DNA of 64,000 nt from Promerops cafer (lineage: Eukaryota > Chordata > Aves > Passeriformes > Nectariniidae), in contig VZSE01015567.1 in assembly GCA_013398275.1 (NCBI GenBank), positions 88,643 through 152,642 on the forward strand. Reading direction: 5' to 3'. Below the pieces are notes generated by a model. It saw only the letters and a list, made by a program, of their open reading frames with translations. It had not been told where the DNA came from and searched no databases. A program made the translations under genes and the position numbers. Positions 1-12,700 of the stretch are shown in pieces (within the stretch, counting starts at the first letter, position 1; the number at the start of each line of letters is the position of its first letter).

Positions 1-700
1 TCACTTCCCACTGGTGAATTTATTATGTTGTCAAGTCTCACTACACCTGTTGATCAGGGATAGTAGGAAAACAAAAATCATCTGCTAAAGCAGTCAGCAT
101 CTCTAGGAGCCAGAGATGAGTGAGCTCTCCGTGGTGGCACAGGTGAAGTCAGTCCCCTCCACCCTGGGGACACTCATCTCTCGCCCATCCTCACGCCAGG
201 TGAGGGCAGGAGGGGCCAGAGAGGGGCTCAACACGTGGCAGTAGAGATGAGCTTTGAGTCAAACCAGGTGTGCAGGGTCAGTCCTTCCCTCCCTTGCCCG
301 GCTCCATCACAGCTCCCACAGCTCCAGGACAGCCAGGAGAGCAGCCTGGGGAGAACTGGGCTCTCTGAGATGTTTGGGGGTTTGGTTTGGGCTTTGGAGC
401 TTGGTTCTTTTGGGGTTTTTTAATGTGAATCAGAGACTTTGTTCTTTGCCTTTTATAAATGAAACAAATGCCATCTGTGTTGGAGGAGCTGCGGGCTGGC
501 TTTGCTCTCCAGGTGTCTTTCCCTTCTGTGTGCTCAGCCTAAGGAGCAGCTCAGGCTCCAGGGCTGGGTCTGACACACAGCGAGATTGGAGCCTTCCCAC
601 TGCTGCCCCAGCTGATGGCACTGGGCTGAGGAGTGCCTGGGCTGTCCCCTGGGGCTGGGCCTGGGCTGCTGGGCGGATCTGGGGCTCAGCCCAAGGGCAG
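1..700. other. Intergenic, nothing recognised
   Basis: Unique moderately GC-rich sequence. Open frames exist but none resembles a known protein and none has convincing splice context. Confidence 0.5.
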
Positions 701-1150
701 CAAGGGGAGGGTCCAGCAGGAGCAAGGGCAGTGTCCAGTGACCAGCAGCAGCAAGGGGAAGGTCCAAGGTCCAGCAGGAGCAAGGGCAGTGCCCAGGGTC
801 CAGCAGCCGCAAGGGCAGCGTCCAGCAGCAGCAAGGGCAGTGTCCAGCAGGAGCAAGGGGAGGGTCCAGCAGCAGCAAGGGCAGTGCCCAGGGTCCAGCA
901 GGAGCAAGGGCAGGGTCCATCAGGAGCAAGGGCAGGGTCCATCAGGAGCAAGGGCAGTGTCCAGGGTCCAGCAGGAGCAAGGGCAGGGTCCAGCAGCAGC
1001 AAGGGCAGTGCCCAGGGTCCAGCAGGAGCAAGGGCAGTGTCCAGCAGGAGCAAGGGCAGGGTCCATCAGGAGCAAGGGCAGTGTCCAGGGTCCAGCAGGA
1101 GCAAGGGCAGTGTCCAGCAGGAGCAAGGGCAGTGCCCAGGGTCCAGCAGC
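701..1150. repeat. GC-rich minisatellite, 21-28-bp units
   Basis: Tandem copies of GTCCAGCAGGAGCAAGGGCA with variants that insert a second GTCCAG or change AGGAG to AGCAG. The array keeps several frames open on both strands, producing long Gln/Gly/Ala-rich or Leu/Pro-rich open frames that are not genes. Confidence 0.93.
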
Positions 1151-4100
1151 ACCTCGTGCCCAGGGCTGCAGCAGCCCCAGGGGCAGGTGTGCAGGATGTG
1201 GGGCCACACTCCACTGGGCTGTCAGAGCGGGGCATCCTGAGCACGGTTATTTTTTCGTGCTGGATGGGAGCATTTAAGGTAACATTTGATCATTATTTTT
1301 CAACTCCTCTGTAACCATGGAGACCAGGAGCTTCCTAAAGCAAAGCAGGAGCTCTCGAGGTGCAGCTGGAACTTGCTCAGACATTTCTGCCTCTTTTGGC
1401 CCCTTGTCAAATCCTTTTGCTTTCGGGAAACTGGAACAAAGAATCAGAGCGGCATATGCAGAATATTACACTTCAAACTAAAGTTCAGTGGGATAAAGGT
1501 GAGTGGATCTGCATTTGAAAACAAAGGGTACCTTAAAAGCTCCTCTCCCACAGCCCCTGCTCTGAACATGGAGGGTAAATGCCAAGAAAATGAGCGGGTA
1601 CAGCAGATCTCTTCCTTCTCTATAAAACAAAAGCAAGAGGACCTGTACCTGGAAATGACAGAAACTGAGAAGGGGGAAAATATGATGGAAAATATCTCAT
1701 TAGTCATAATACTTGAATCTGTAAACTGTTGGATAGGGATTGAAAGGTCTCTATCATCTGACTTCCCATGATTAATTGTTCTCACTGTGGCAGGATTGCA
1801 TTGTGCCAGGTCCAGCTTGAAGGCAAGAGCTCTGATGGATCAGTGCAGTGAAGCCTGACTTTGTTTAGCATTCCTGCATCTTGAGCTAATTATTTTGCTA
1901 AATGTACACATGGTCCTGCCTTAGTTTTGTTAGATGATCAACAACTTCGTTGTCATCCTTAGTTCAGTTCCTTACACTCAGAAGTCTTCAGAAAGCAGAA
2001 TTTATTTCCTCAGCATTTGCTTTATTGAATTGCAGTGTGTTTAATCGTGGGATATGGCAGCAGAGAAAAATGTTTGGGGTTTTATTTCTGTAGTTCATAG
2101 TAGGAGCTCAGTTGCACTGCTGTCTGTGGCTGATGAGTCCCCTCAAGGGCTGGGTCTGTGGAGTCAGTGATTTCAGTGTCCAGGGCACATCCCTGAGGGA
2201 GCTGAGCTGCCCTGGCCCAGCTCCCAGCAGGAACTCTCACCTCCAGCAGTCCTGGCTTCCCTCCATGGAGGGCAGTAAACTGAAGAGGGAATATTCCCTG
2301 GATGTGGAGCAAATAGTTCTGTGAAACAGCAATAAAGCCATCCCTTAAGGAGAGCCCATGGATTCCTGCTCCTGTTCTTAGCTTAATTTGCAGTCCAGCA
2401 ACTGCCTCACTCCTCAGACTGGGAATGCCCAGCACCCTTCCCTGTGCCAGCAGGAAAGGGGGGATTCTGCAGCCAAGTGTGTTTTAGTGAATCACAAAAG
2501 CCCAAGAATGTGCAAGTCTGGCTCCCGTGCACCAGGATTGTTCACAGCTCCTTGTGTGAGGCAGCAACCCGAACCCAGCAGGGAGGGAGAAGGGATCAAG
2601 CCCTGTGTGCAAAGATGTGATAGGGAAATGCATTTGTGGCAATGAAAATTCATTGATTTGTGGTGCAATGAGTTGTCACATGTCAGGAGACACGAATAAT
2701 GGATATGGATGAATTTTAATAGGATTTTTCAAGTTATCTGGAAAGGATCCTGAGTCCCACTGCAGTTCTGTGAGATTTCAGCCCACACAATCATCATCTT
2801 GTTCAGAGAATTGTTATACATAAAGTTTGAGTAGCTATGGGGGAGTTGTTTTCTTTTCTCTGTATTATACAGAAGACTGAATTTAATGACAGGAGAGGAA
2901 ATGTCAGAACTAAATAAATGACTAATTCCTTGCAGCAGTAGAGCTGGTGCCATAAAATATAATAAATGACAACTGTTTAGACAGGCTTGAGCCACCCTTA
3001 CTCTTCCAAGCATTTTAGTGGCAGAGGGGGGTTATGAATGCCTTTCTGTGAAGCCAAGGAGCTGTGGCAGAACCTGGAATTACCTTGGGATGCTGCCCGG
3101 GGCATGGGCTGGGTGGGCAGCCTCAGGTGTGGGTTGTGCAGCCACACAGACAGAGGTGCTGCCACCTTCCTGTTCTCCCTGGGGAACTGTGCCTCACTTC
3201 AGGCTAAAAATTCCCTCCCTTGCCCTAAAATCCAGCGGTGAGCAGTGGGGTCATGTGTGTCATCGAGTCCGAGGAGCAAAGCCTTCCTCTGTTAGCCAGA
3301 GCAGAGTGAGTGGCCAGCAGTTGGTGCTCACCACGGCATCCTGCCCTCCTCCTGCAGACCCTCCAGGGGCTGCTCCTGCAGCTGCTCCGTGTCCCTGCCC
3401 CTGTCCCCTCCCAGCCCTGTCTCCCTTCCTTCCCAAAACCCTGTGTGCCCACCCCTGGGGTGCCATCCATAACACACTCCACACTCTGAGCCAGGAGTGA
3501 CAGCATTCCAGGCTTTATATGCTTTCATTAATCTTTAGGATTAGATGATCAGCTTTGCAATGTGTTGAGGAAAAAAAAAGTCCTGTTTTTCTCCTTAAAA
3601 AATCAACGTGCAGGTGTGGCAGGGGAGCACTCTGAGGCTCAGGATATATCTATATCAACATGTGTAGAGGGATCATTCAGCAACAAGCTGTTTAAAAACC
3701 CATAAGACAAGTAGGGAAGGAGATTTAATAAGGAAGGAAATGATCTGTGTTCTGTTTTCCTGGAGCAGCTGCTGCTTATGAAATTGAGGCACACAGTGCA
3801 ACATCACAGAGGTAAAAGGGTGGAGTAAGCAGAGCTCAGAGGCAGTGGGAGCTTATATTGAGACATGCTTATATTGGGATGTTGTGTTTGGTGGAAGACA
3901 GTCCCATAATTTAAGAGCTGAAATTAGTTCAAGATCTATATTGTTAGGACGATATTTTTCCCAAAAGAGCCAATACGCAGCTTAATTTCAGTACTAACAT
4001 GACTTATTAGAGACTCCTGAATATTTGTTAAAATTGGCAGTGGAGGGTCAAAGAGGCTCTTTGTAGTTCTGGTGTCTCTTTCAATGAACTTGGAATCATC

Positions 4101-4478
4101 TGTTAGCAGCAAATTAGTGAACAGCTGTAATTATGCTAAAAATATAATGCTGAGAGGATTAAGGCAGGCCAGGCAGTGGCTGAGCAGTGGGGTGGCACAA
4201 GGCAGAGTGAATCTGCCCAAAGCAGCAGCCACGACCACGGCCCACAGGCAGCATTGACCCCGTGTGCCAGGCCAGGCCAGGCCTGGGGATTGATGGATTT
4301 CCTGGCTGTGGAGGGCAGCCCTGGAGCTGCAGGGGAACGAGCAGAGCAGTCTGACATTGCACATGCTTTGCTTCAAAGGACATGGCACTGGAAAGGCAGC
4401 GATGTCCCTCAGCTTGCTGCCAGGGGCCTCTTTGCTGCAGGGATGAGCTCGTTGTTAATGAGCCTGGGGAGCCACACA
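1151..4478. other. Intergenic, nothing recognised
   Basis: Unique sequence of ordinary composition with no coding exon, no clear transposon tail and no RNA gene that I can recognise. Confidence 0.45.
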
Positions 4479-4692
4479 GCCTGGGTCACAGCCCAGTGTC
4501 TGGCCATTGGCCTGGGTCACAGCCCAGTGTCCCTCCCTTGGCCTGGGTCACAGCCCAGTGTCCCTCCCATGGCCTGGGTCACAGCCCAGTGTCCAGCCTG
4601 GGTCACAGCCCAGTGTCCCTCCCATGCCCTGGGTCACAGCCCAGTGTCCCTCCCATGGCCTGGGTCACAGCCCAGTGTCCAGTCTGGGTCAC
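4479..4692. repeat. Minisatellite, about 30-bp unit
   Basis: About seven copies of CCTGGGTCACAGCCCAGTGT followed by a variable 10 bases such as CCCTCCCATG; one copy is shortened to about 20 bp. Confidence 0.93.
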
Positions 4693-7600
4693 CAAACCTT
4701 CAGCCCAGCACCTGTAAGGTCTTTCCCACGTCGTTCTTTGCCTCCCTGCTCCTTCAGCTGGAGCTGCCTTTTCCCTGCAGGGTCTGAGCTGGAGCCCTTC
4801 CCGTGCTGGCCAGGGCAGCAGTGGCTGGGTGCAGGTGTCCCCTGCTGCTGTATCCATGCACTCCCACCCTGGCTGAGTCCCAGCATTTGTCACAACAAAC
4901 TGCACGTACAGATGAGGAAAAGCAGCAAAAGAACCAAGGAAAAGTGTCCCCAGTATGAATTTATGAGCAAGGTCCATATAGGACCATTCTGACACAAGGG
5001 TTGTTTTCTGTTTGCCTTTTTAATTTGAAACATTCCGAACAGTTAGAGAGTTTTGATGTGTAACAAAACCCTGACCTGTTTTTGCCAAATTGCAATTGTA
5101 CAGCCTTGGCTTAGCAATATATTGCCAGCTGGAACTGGGGCAAAGTAAATCCACATACATTATATAACTTGAATTGGTTTATACAAGGAGAAAGGGATAT
5201 ATCTTAAGCTTTTTAAATAAGGGATAAGTGCAGTAGTGGGAATTTGTTAATATTATCTCATGATAAATTTTAAAATGTATTTCCAGGTGCAGCATTTAAA
5301 GAGGAGGCTGTTTAAGTGATGGGATCATTGGCTTCCCTGTGTCTGGGAGCTGTCACTGTAGGGATGGATTGAGTGTGGTGCTGTGGGTGGATAATGTTGG
5401 GAGGAGCTTGGTGGATATACCTGGATGGGCAAGGAGAGCTTTCCTCACAGCCAGAAAAGCAAGGGAATCAATAATTTGTCAGAGGAAATAGAAATAGTTG
5501 TGGTTTAAGGCCCAGGCTCTCCTGTAATATTTGTTAAAGTCAGTGAAGAGCTCCAAAACTAGCTCCTTCTGTCAGTATTATTGACCAGCCTGGAGAGAAC
5601 CCTCCAAAACTTTTAATTTTAGTAGGAGAAAATTAATTTATTGACTTTTTAAAATTTATTGACTACTTTGGAGAAGCTAGAGGATAATACTTTGAAATAT
5701 CTCCGTTGTGCAGGTTTTTTTATGTCATCATTCCAGTGTCAGAGCCTAGGGCAGAGCACAGAGAGACCAAAGCTGTGATCTTAGTGACTCCTATGTACAC
5801 CAATATATAATATATAACATATTATATATTATATATGCCTAACTTCATGCTTCTGGTGTCACTGGGGGGCAAGGTGCAGTGGGGCAGGGGTAAGCACTGC
5901 CCTGGGAAATGCAGTCCAGGGATCTTGCAGCAGTAACTGCTGTACAGATGGCAAATTAAAACTAAATCAACTAAAAATAGGCTCCATCAACAAACGTGGA
6001 ACTCGCCACACTGTCAGTCATCAGTCCCCAGAAGAGCCCCAGGTGCCCTGGCACTGCAGGAAGGGACCAGCACTGCTCAGCTGCTGCTGCCCGAAGTGCA
6101 GCCCCGCCAGAGTCGGGAATTGTTTCCACATGAGGGCACGGGCTGCTTTGGGAGGAGCTGGTGACACAAACCCCCCTCTCTCTCTAGCTGGTAGGGGACA
6201 GCTGTCAGGCACAGGACAAAGGCCAAAGAATGGCATTTTAAGACTGTTTTACTCTATTTTCAGTAGGGTTTTTTATGCTGTCATTGCCCTGAGCGTTGGC
6301 ACGTTGGAGGTTGTGACATGATTTGGCTGAATCTGGATGCTGAGGTTTGTGCTGCCCTTGGAGAACAGGGAAGGATTCCTTCCCAATATCCCATCTATCC
6401 CTGCCTCTGGCAGGAAGCCATTCCCCCATGTCCTGTCCCTCCAGCTCCTGAGGTTCTTTCCCAGGTTCCTGGTGCCCTTTCCCCAGTCCTGCTGCTGTGG
6501 AGTTGTTGGAAGGACAGGGGTGGCATCCTTGTGACAGCTCCTAACTCCTGGAGGGAGTCACAGGAGGGATGACCTAAAGGTTCCTTTAAGCTGTGTGAAG
6601 GACACTACTTTAAATGAAGTTCTCTGGGATCCAGTTTGACTCACCTGGGCTTGTTTTAGAAGGACAGAGCCATGGCACCAAATCCTGCACTGACCTGCAA
6701 GCCTGTCCCCTGTCACTGTGGCATGAGGGCACCTGGCACTGGCAGAGTCACAGTCAGTCACTCAGGGAGCTGCACAAACAGAGACAAACAAGGACACGGG
6801 CAGTGCATCAGAGATCCTTAATTTAATAACTGTGCACCATTAAGAATTATATGTTAATGTATCAGTACAGAAGGCCATGACACTGAATATTAATTGTCTC
6901 CATTTGAATGTCGCTTAATACATCCAGAATCTAAGGTCAATGTAATTACCTTTGCTACTAATTTAATTAGCATTCATTTAGAAGAAAACATCCTTTGGCA
7001 TTTGACAGCATTTAAACTTTATGTTGCTCGTTCAGAAATAACTCCCAAGGGGAAAAAGTCACTTAGGGAATGTCTGAAAAATCCCAAACTATTTGGAAAT
7101 TAAACTGTTGCTTTACTTTCCTTCCCATGTGTCTGCTCATACAAAAATAAGCCTTGGGGTTTTAGAATCCTCAATTTGCATGAAGGAATGTATCAGATAA
7201 TAATAACAGTAATATTCACTGAATAGATTTGTATCAGTTACCAGCAGCATCAGTTTCTTTGAAGAGAAAGACGTGATTTTTGTGCTTCTTTTGGGGTTTT
7301 TGTATATTCTAAACTATTGCTGCTGGTTGATGATGATGGTAACTGTTCATATAACACATGGAATATTTGGACTTCAGTATTTTTGGAGATTTTTGTAGCC
7401 TAGAAAACTCGATGGCAGTTCACAGCACCTGCTGAAGTAGCAAAGGTAAAAATCCATGAAAAATTCTGACATGCATTTAGAAAACATGAAGATCTAGCTG
7501 TCTGCTGATAAGATGATCCAGCAGAGATTATCACACCCCCAGGAGGGTGGGTTTCCTCCCTTTTTGCTTTAAATCCAAACTTCAAGATAACTTATCCAAA

Positions 7601-8045
7601 TAATATTTTTAGAGATTATATCCCTATAAAAATCTTCAAAACTATCTTTTTTCCCCCAGCCTTCAGGCTTTTCTGCCTGTGCTTTTACTGGCAGCATGAT
7701 CATAAAGCTCTTTAAGCCCTTACAAAAGATAACATGCTCTTGATGAGGTTTAAAGATAGCTTATTTCAGATTAATTTAAATGAACCCAGAATAAACTGAC
7801 TCTGAGGAAAGCCTTTTACTGAACTAAGAATCTCTGCATTTTTGCAGCAATTAACTTAGGAGCGGAGTAATTAAAGTGGTACATTTCTGTGTGAGGGGAA
7901 GGGCCTGGGAAAGGGACCACTGGCCTTTTATATTTTGAAGGAGGATTTTATAAACCCATTATTCTTCAAAATATAACACCAATTTGGGGAAATTTCACTT
8001 GTGACCTCGTTTGTCATTTGAGGAGCATTGCAGGACACGCTGATT
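4693..8045. other. Intergenic, nothing recognised except an AT palindrome
   Basis: AT-rich, mostly unique. An alternating AT inverted repeat lies at about 5802-5836. No coding exon seen. Confidence 0.45.
5802..5836. repeat. AT-rich inverted repeat
   Basis: AATATATAATATAT, a short centre, then ATATTATATATTATAT, which can fold back on itself. Confidence 0.7.
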
Positions 8046-8247
8046 TTTGAGGACAGACAGGTGAGTTCAGGCACTGTTCTTTGCTCCCTAAGAACAAGGG
8101 CAGGGGCTGGAGAGGTGGGGTAACATAAATGTGGATCATGGAAATGTTTTCCGGGGCAGGGCTGTTGCAGGAGGAGCTCCCTTCGCAGTGCTGATCTTCT
8201 CCCACGTGGTGGTTATTTTAAATAATTCACTTTTGGCTGCGAGGCAC
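8046..8247. repeat. Copy 1 of an exact 202-bp duplication
   Basis: Identical base for base to 8487-8688. It ends at a single N (8248). See findings: probably an assembly artefact. Confidence 0.95.
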
Positions 8248-8248
8248 N

Positions 8249-8485
8249 GGCTGGCGGCAGCGAGTGCCTCGGAGCCGGGCAGGGGCCAGGCCACGGCTCC
8301 TGGGCGCCACGGTGCCCGCGGTGATGGGGGCACGGCCTGCGCCGCGGCCAGGGTCCGGGCTACCCAGAGTGGGCCTGGGGCAGAGCGCACTCCTGGGCTG
8401 GGAGCAGGGACAGGCCGGCACCTGGTGACAGGCCGGCACTCAGGGACAGGCCGGCACTCGGGGACAGACCGGCACTCGGGGACAG
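8249..8485. other. GC-rich segment inserted between the duplicate copies
   Basis: CpG-rich, bounded by a single N on each side (8248 and 8486). Its last 75 bases are a 19-bp minisatellite (GACAGGCCGGCACTCGGG type) related to the sequence just after the gap at 9515-9580, which suggests it belongs near or inside that gap. Confidence 0.75.
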
Positions 8486-8486
8486 N

Positions 8487-8688
8487 TTTGAGGACAGACA
8501 GGTGAGTTCAGGCACTGTTCTTTGCTCCCTAAGAACAAGGGCAGGGGCTGGAGAGGTGGGGTAACATAAATGTGGATCATGGAAATGTTTTCCGGGGCAG
8601 GGCTGTTGCAGGAGGAGCTCCCTTCGCAGTGCTGATCTTCTCCCACGTGGTGGTTATTTTAAATAATTCACTTTTGGCTGCGAGGCAC
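8487..8688. repeat. Copy 2 of the exact 202-bp duplication
   Basis: Identical to 8046-8247 and begins directly after the single N at 8486. Confidence 0.95.
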
Positions 8689-8801
8689 TGAGGCGGCTGA
8701 GGGAAAAGGCAGAGCGGCCTCGCTGTTTTCTATCTGTAGGGTCCGTATCCTAAGAGGAGGGGTTTGCATCCAGAAATCCAAGACAAAATAACATTTATCC
8801 T

Positions 8802-8838
8802 ATGTAAACATTACGTAACGTAATTAATCCTATAAATA
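8802..8838 (+). promoter_or_regulatory. Promoter-like cluster: forkhead site, D-box and TATA box
   Basis: TGTAAACA (forkhead consensus, 8803-8810), TTACGTAA (perfect PAR-bZIP/NFIL3 D-box, 8811-8818, followed by a second CGTAA half) and TATAAATA (8831-8838), with a CpG-rich region and gap starting about 45 bases downstream. No transcript can be assigned. Confidence 0.4.
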
Positions 8839-8879
8839 CCTCATGATTTCTCTTCTGTCTGTAATCGTTCAGAGGAGTT

Positions 8880-9486
8880 TCCGCAGGCGCTGGCCGGGCC
8901 CGCGGCCCTGCGGGCAGGCACGGCCCTCTGCTGGCAGCCGGCGCTGCCTGGGGCTGCAGGGGCTCCGGGGCGGCCTCCGCGGCCCGGCCTCCGCGNNNNN
9001 NNNNNNNNNNNNNNNNNNNNNNNNNNNNNNNNNNNNNNNNNNNNNNNNNNNNNNNNNNNNNNNNNNNNNNNNNNNNNNNNNNNNNNNNNNNNNNNNNNNN
9101 NNNNNNNNNNNNNNNNNNNNNNNNNNNNNNNNNNNNNNNNNNNNNNNNNNNNNNNNNNNNNNNNNNNNNNNNNNNNNNNNNNNNNNNNNNNNNNNNNNNN
9201 NNNNNNNNNNNNNNNNNNNNNNNNNNNNNNNNNNNNNNNNNNNNNNNNNNNNNNNNNNNNNNNNNNNNNNNNNNNNNNNNNNNNNNNNNNNNNNNNNNNN
9301 NNNNNNNNNNNNNNNNNNNNNNNNNNNNNNNNNNNNNNNNNNNNNNNNNNNNNNNNNNNNNNNNNNNNNNNNNNNNNNNNNNNNNNNNNNNNNNNNNNNN
9401 NNNNNNNNNNNNNNNNNNNNNNNNNNNNNNNNNNNNNNNNNNNNNNNNNNNNNNNNNNNNNNNNNNNNNNNNNNNNNNNNNNNNNN
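8880..9486. other. CpG island, mostly lost in an assembly gap (N 8996-9486)
   Basis: The 115 bases before the gap are very rich in C, G and CpG; 491 N follow. It could hold the first exon of an unknown transcript. Confidence 0.6.
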
Positions 9487-9589
9487 CGGTGACACTGCTG
9501 CAGGTGGGTAACCAGACTGCTCTCCTGGGCTGGGAGCAGGGACAGGCTGGCACTCAGGGACAGGCTGGCACTCAGTGACACTCCCTGAA

Positions 9590-9706
9590 AACATTAAAGG
9601 GCTGGACAGGGCTGGGAGCATCCTGGTCTGTGGAAGGTGTCCCTGCCCATGGAAGGGGGTGGAACAAGATAGACTTTAGGGCCCCTCCCAACCCAAACCA
9701 AGAACT
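9590..9706 (+). mobile_element. CR1 LINE 3' tail fragment
   Basis: The stretch from ACATTAAAGGGCTGG through GTGTCCCTGCCCATGG to CTCCCAACCCAAACCA matches the familiar 3' end of avian CR1 elements. Confidence 0.85.
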
Positions 9707-12700
9707 GGCTTCCAAAACCTAAACCCAGTCGATTCTGTGAGCTTAGTTTGGGGCAAAATATGGTGAAAAACCTAGAGGCATGAGAAGGGCAGGGAGAATT
9801 CATGTCAAGCAAGCAGCAAAGTCTGTGTTTCTGCCTGTGAATACTGCTCTTGGTTACTCAGGTGATCTGAACAGCAGCCAGCCTGCTCATAGCTGTCACC
9901 TTGGAGCATCCTTGGCCCGTGCCAGAGGGACTCGGGCTGAGGAAGGGCTTCAGGTGCTTCATTTCCTCTAACTGTTGTGGGATTAATGTGAACAGGGGCA
10001 AAGGCGCCCCAGGGTGGGGAAACTCCTTTTCCAAAGCCCCAAAAGAGTGAATACATCTTCCCTGAGGAATGTTTCAAAACCAGCAGGTTTAGTTTGTTTG
10101 GAATCCCCAACCCACACCTCTTTGTGTGCATAGAGCTGCGGCGGCTCTGCTGACTGAACCTCCTGGTTCCCTGCAAATGGGAATTTGCTCTGGCTGTCAC
10201 AAGAGGGAACTGCAGCACCAGTTTGGAGCTGCTGCTCTTCACACACCTTTTCTCTAAGGACTCGGTGGTTGCAGTCATCTTCCTCCTAAAACTGCTCTCT
10301 TCTTACAAATAAGATTGTCTTTTAATTTGTGCAGGAAATTGTCCATTTTTATTGCTTTTGAGAACTTTATTTCTGGTCAAGTAAAACTTGGTAGTATCTT
10401 CATGGCTTTTCAAAAAAGCTTTGCAAGCCTTGAATTAACTGATTTGCCATGGTAAATTTAAAAGTGCATTTTTCACAGCACACAGGGTCCATTTTAAAAA
10501 GGAATATATAAGCTATAGGAAAAGCAAGGACAAGGATCCCTCTTGTGTGCTCCTTCAGGTAGATGGACTGCTAAAGGAGGGAACATCTCCACAGGGGTAT
10601 GGAATCAGAGAAGCTGATGCCAGAATCACCTGGGAAAGGAAAGAGAAGATGACCTGGCTGGATGTCTGCAAGATGAGTGGAAGTGGGGCAGCCCCTCCAG
10701 GAGCACAGTTCCAGTCTGGCACCGAGGTCCCAGGGATGCAGCTATGGCTTGGATTTACCAGAGGTTTTCTTCTGCTCTTGGATTTGGTCCCAACCTTGCT
10801 TTACCCAGTTTTTAGGACCAGGGAGTCCTCATCTGAGCAGATAAGAGCAGGACATCTGTGTCTCTTCAGGGCTGCCTTGTACCCACATGAGCTGTATTTT
10901 TTTAATACATGGTGGTGCTGGGCTGATGGTTGGACTTGGTGATGTTAAAGGTGTTTTCCAACATTACCCATTCCCTGATTCTAGAAAATGTAGAGTAAAA
11001 GATTCTGAAGAAATCCTTCATTTTGCTCTAAAGAGAACATTGAAATTAACTTGCTCCATTTTATGCAGTGTTTATGGTCAACTGGAATGGTCAAATCAAG
11101 AAATGAATCTTAGACAAACATGACATTTTAGAAAGTCTTTCACAATTTATGATAATGAACACACCCTTTTTTCTTCAGCCAGTTTGTGTTTTGCCATTGT
11201 GTTCCTTGCTGGCACAAGCCAATGCTCTTTCAAAGGACACAGTAAGATCAAATAAAGATGTTTTCAGCCCATGACTGACTTTGCCCAGCACATGAGCTGA
11301 CATTACACAGGCCAGTGGTTGTTTGTGAGTGCAGCATCTTCACTCTGGTCTGTTGTTTTCAACTAGGAAACGTGGGGCTGAACCAAGAGCTGGGACACAC
11401 ATCCCAGCTGAGCGCTTCAGTCCCTTGTTTTTCAGGAGTTAGAACAAAGGAGCAGCCAAAAATGTGATCCAGTCTCCAGCTGTTCCCACCCCCGTGTCCA
11501 GGATCAGCCAGAGCACCCTGGTAAAACCGTTGCTGGAGTGTCCCAGGTGGCTCCTGCCTCCTCTCTGCTGCCTCTCCTCCTCAGGCACCCTCTGGAGGAA
11601 GCTCTCCCTGCCCACTGAACCTGAAACGTAGGGCAGGGCTGGTGCTCAGCTGGCTGCAGCTGCTGCAGGGCACTTTGGGGGCTGTGTGTGTCCTGGGGGT
11701 GCCCTGGGGCCCCTCCCAGCTTTGTGCCAGCACCACGGAGCTGTGCACGAGGTGACTCTGGCACGTGGCTGGGGCCAAAACACCTCCTGTGCCTGCTCCA
11801 GGGAGTCTTCCTCAAACTCTTTGCTGCACACAGAGTGCAATGCAGGTTATTTTTTCTCATACAAAGAAACAGAATGGAGTAATTATTAACTTCATTGTTA
11901 ATAATGTCACAGCAGAAGAATCAGATGGAAAATGCAGCGTGGTAAGCCTGGAGTTCTAACTTGGTCCAGGAGTTAGGATTCAGTGCAACTCCAAGTGACA
12001 CATTAAATGCCTTTCAGTTCTGTAGAAAATGCCAAGTAGACAGTAAAAGCCACAGCAACAGGTTGCAGTAGTGTATAAATCATAAGTCACATCCTCCAGA
12101 AAGCTGCCATTTCTCAGATCATAAACCCTGGGTATTTATGGTGTGCGATGGGCTGGGTTCCCTTCCAGAATAATAATCACAGTACCAGGAGCAATGGGTG
12201 AAGTCTTTATGTGAAGAACCTGAAACCTGTCCCGTGGCTGACCCTGAGCTGGGCAGCTCTGGTGGCTGAGCTGCCCCTGGGGCTCAGTGCCAGTTCAGCT
12301 CAGGGGAGGACGTGGCTGCAGAGCTGCTCTGGGTCTGACGGTCTGTGCGAGGCTCGTGCTCAGCTGCTGCCATCCCTGGCTGTGCCCGGGGCTGTGCCCG
12401 GGGCTCCTGGTGCTGCTCCTCACCCCGCAGCCACCTGCAGCTCTGCAGGGGTGCCGGGAGCTGCCCTGGTGACTGAGGTGAGGGAGACGGGGCCGTGCCC
12501 TGTGCCAGCTCCAGAGGGATTTGCCATCCCTCAGCTCTGGAACTGGAGCTGTACACAGGCAGCCCCCCCTCGTTATCGCTGCTGTTCTGAGACACCCGCG
12601 GGGACTGATCCCGGAATGGCACGGCTCACGGAGGTCTCTGCTCCATGGTGCTGCCTCCCACCCCATCTGCAGCTGGCTTTTGCAGGTATCTCAGCATGCA

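Noticed and set aside
254..1240. 328-codon open frame and its overlapping partners on both strands
   Set aside because: Most of each frame is the tandem minisatellite; open in several frames at once, no homology, no splice context.
4176..4787. 203-codon + strand frame
   Set aside because: Driven by the 30-bp minisatellite at 4479-4692; the three frames read the same repeated peptide out of phase.
8795..9621. Frames of 220-250 codons across 8.8-9.6 kb
   Set aside because: Mostly N; the flanking residues carry no recognisable protein.
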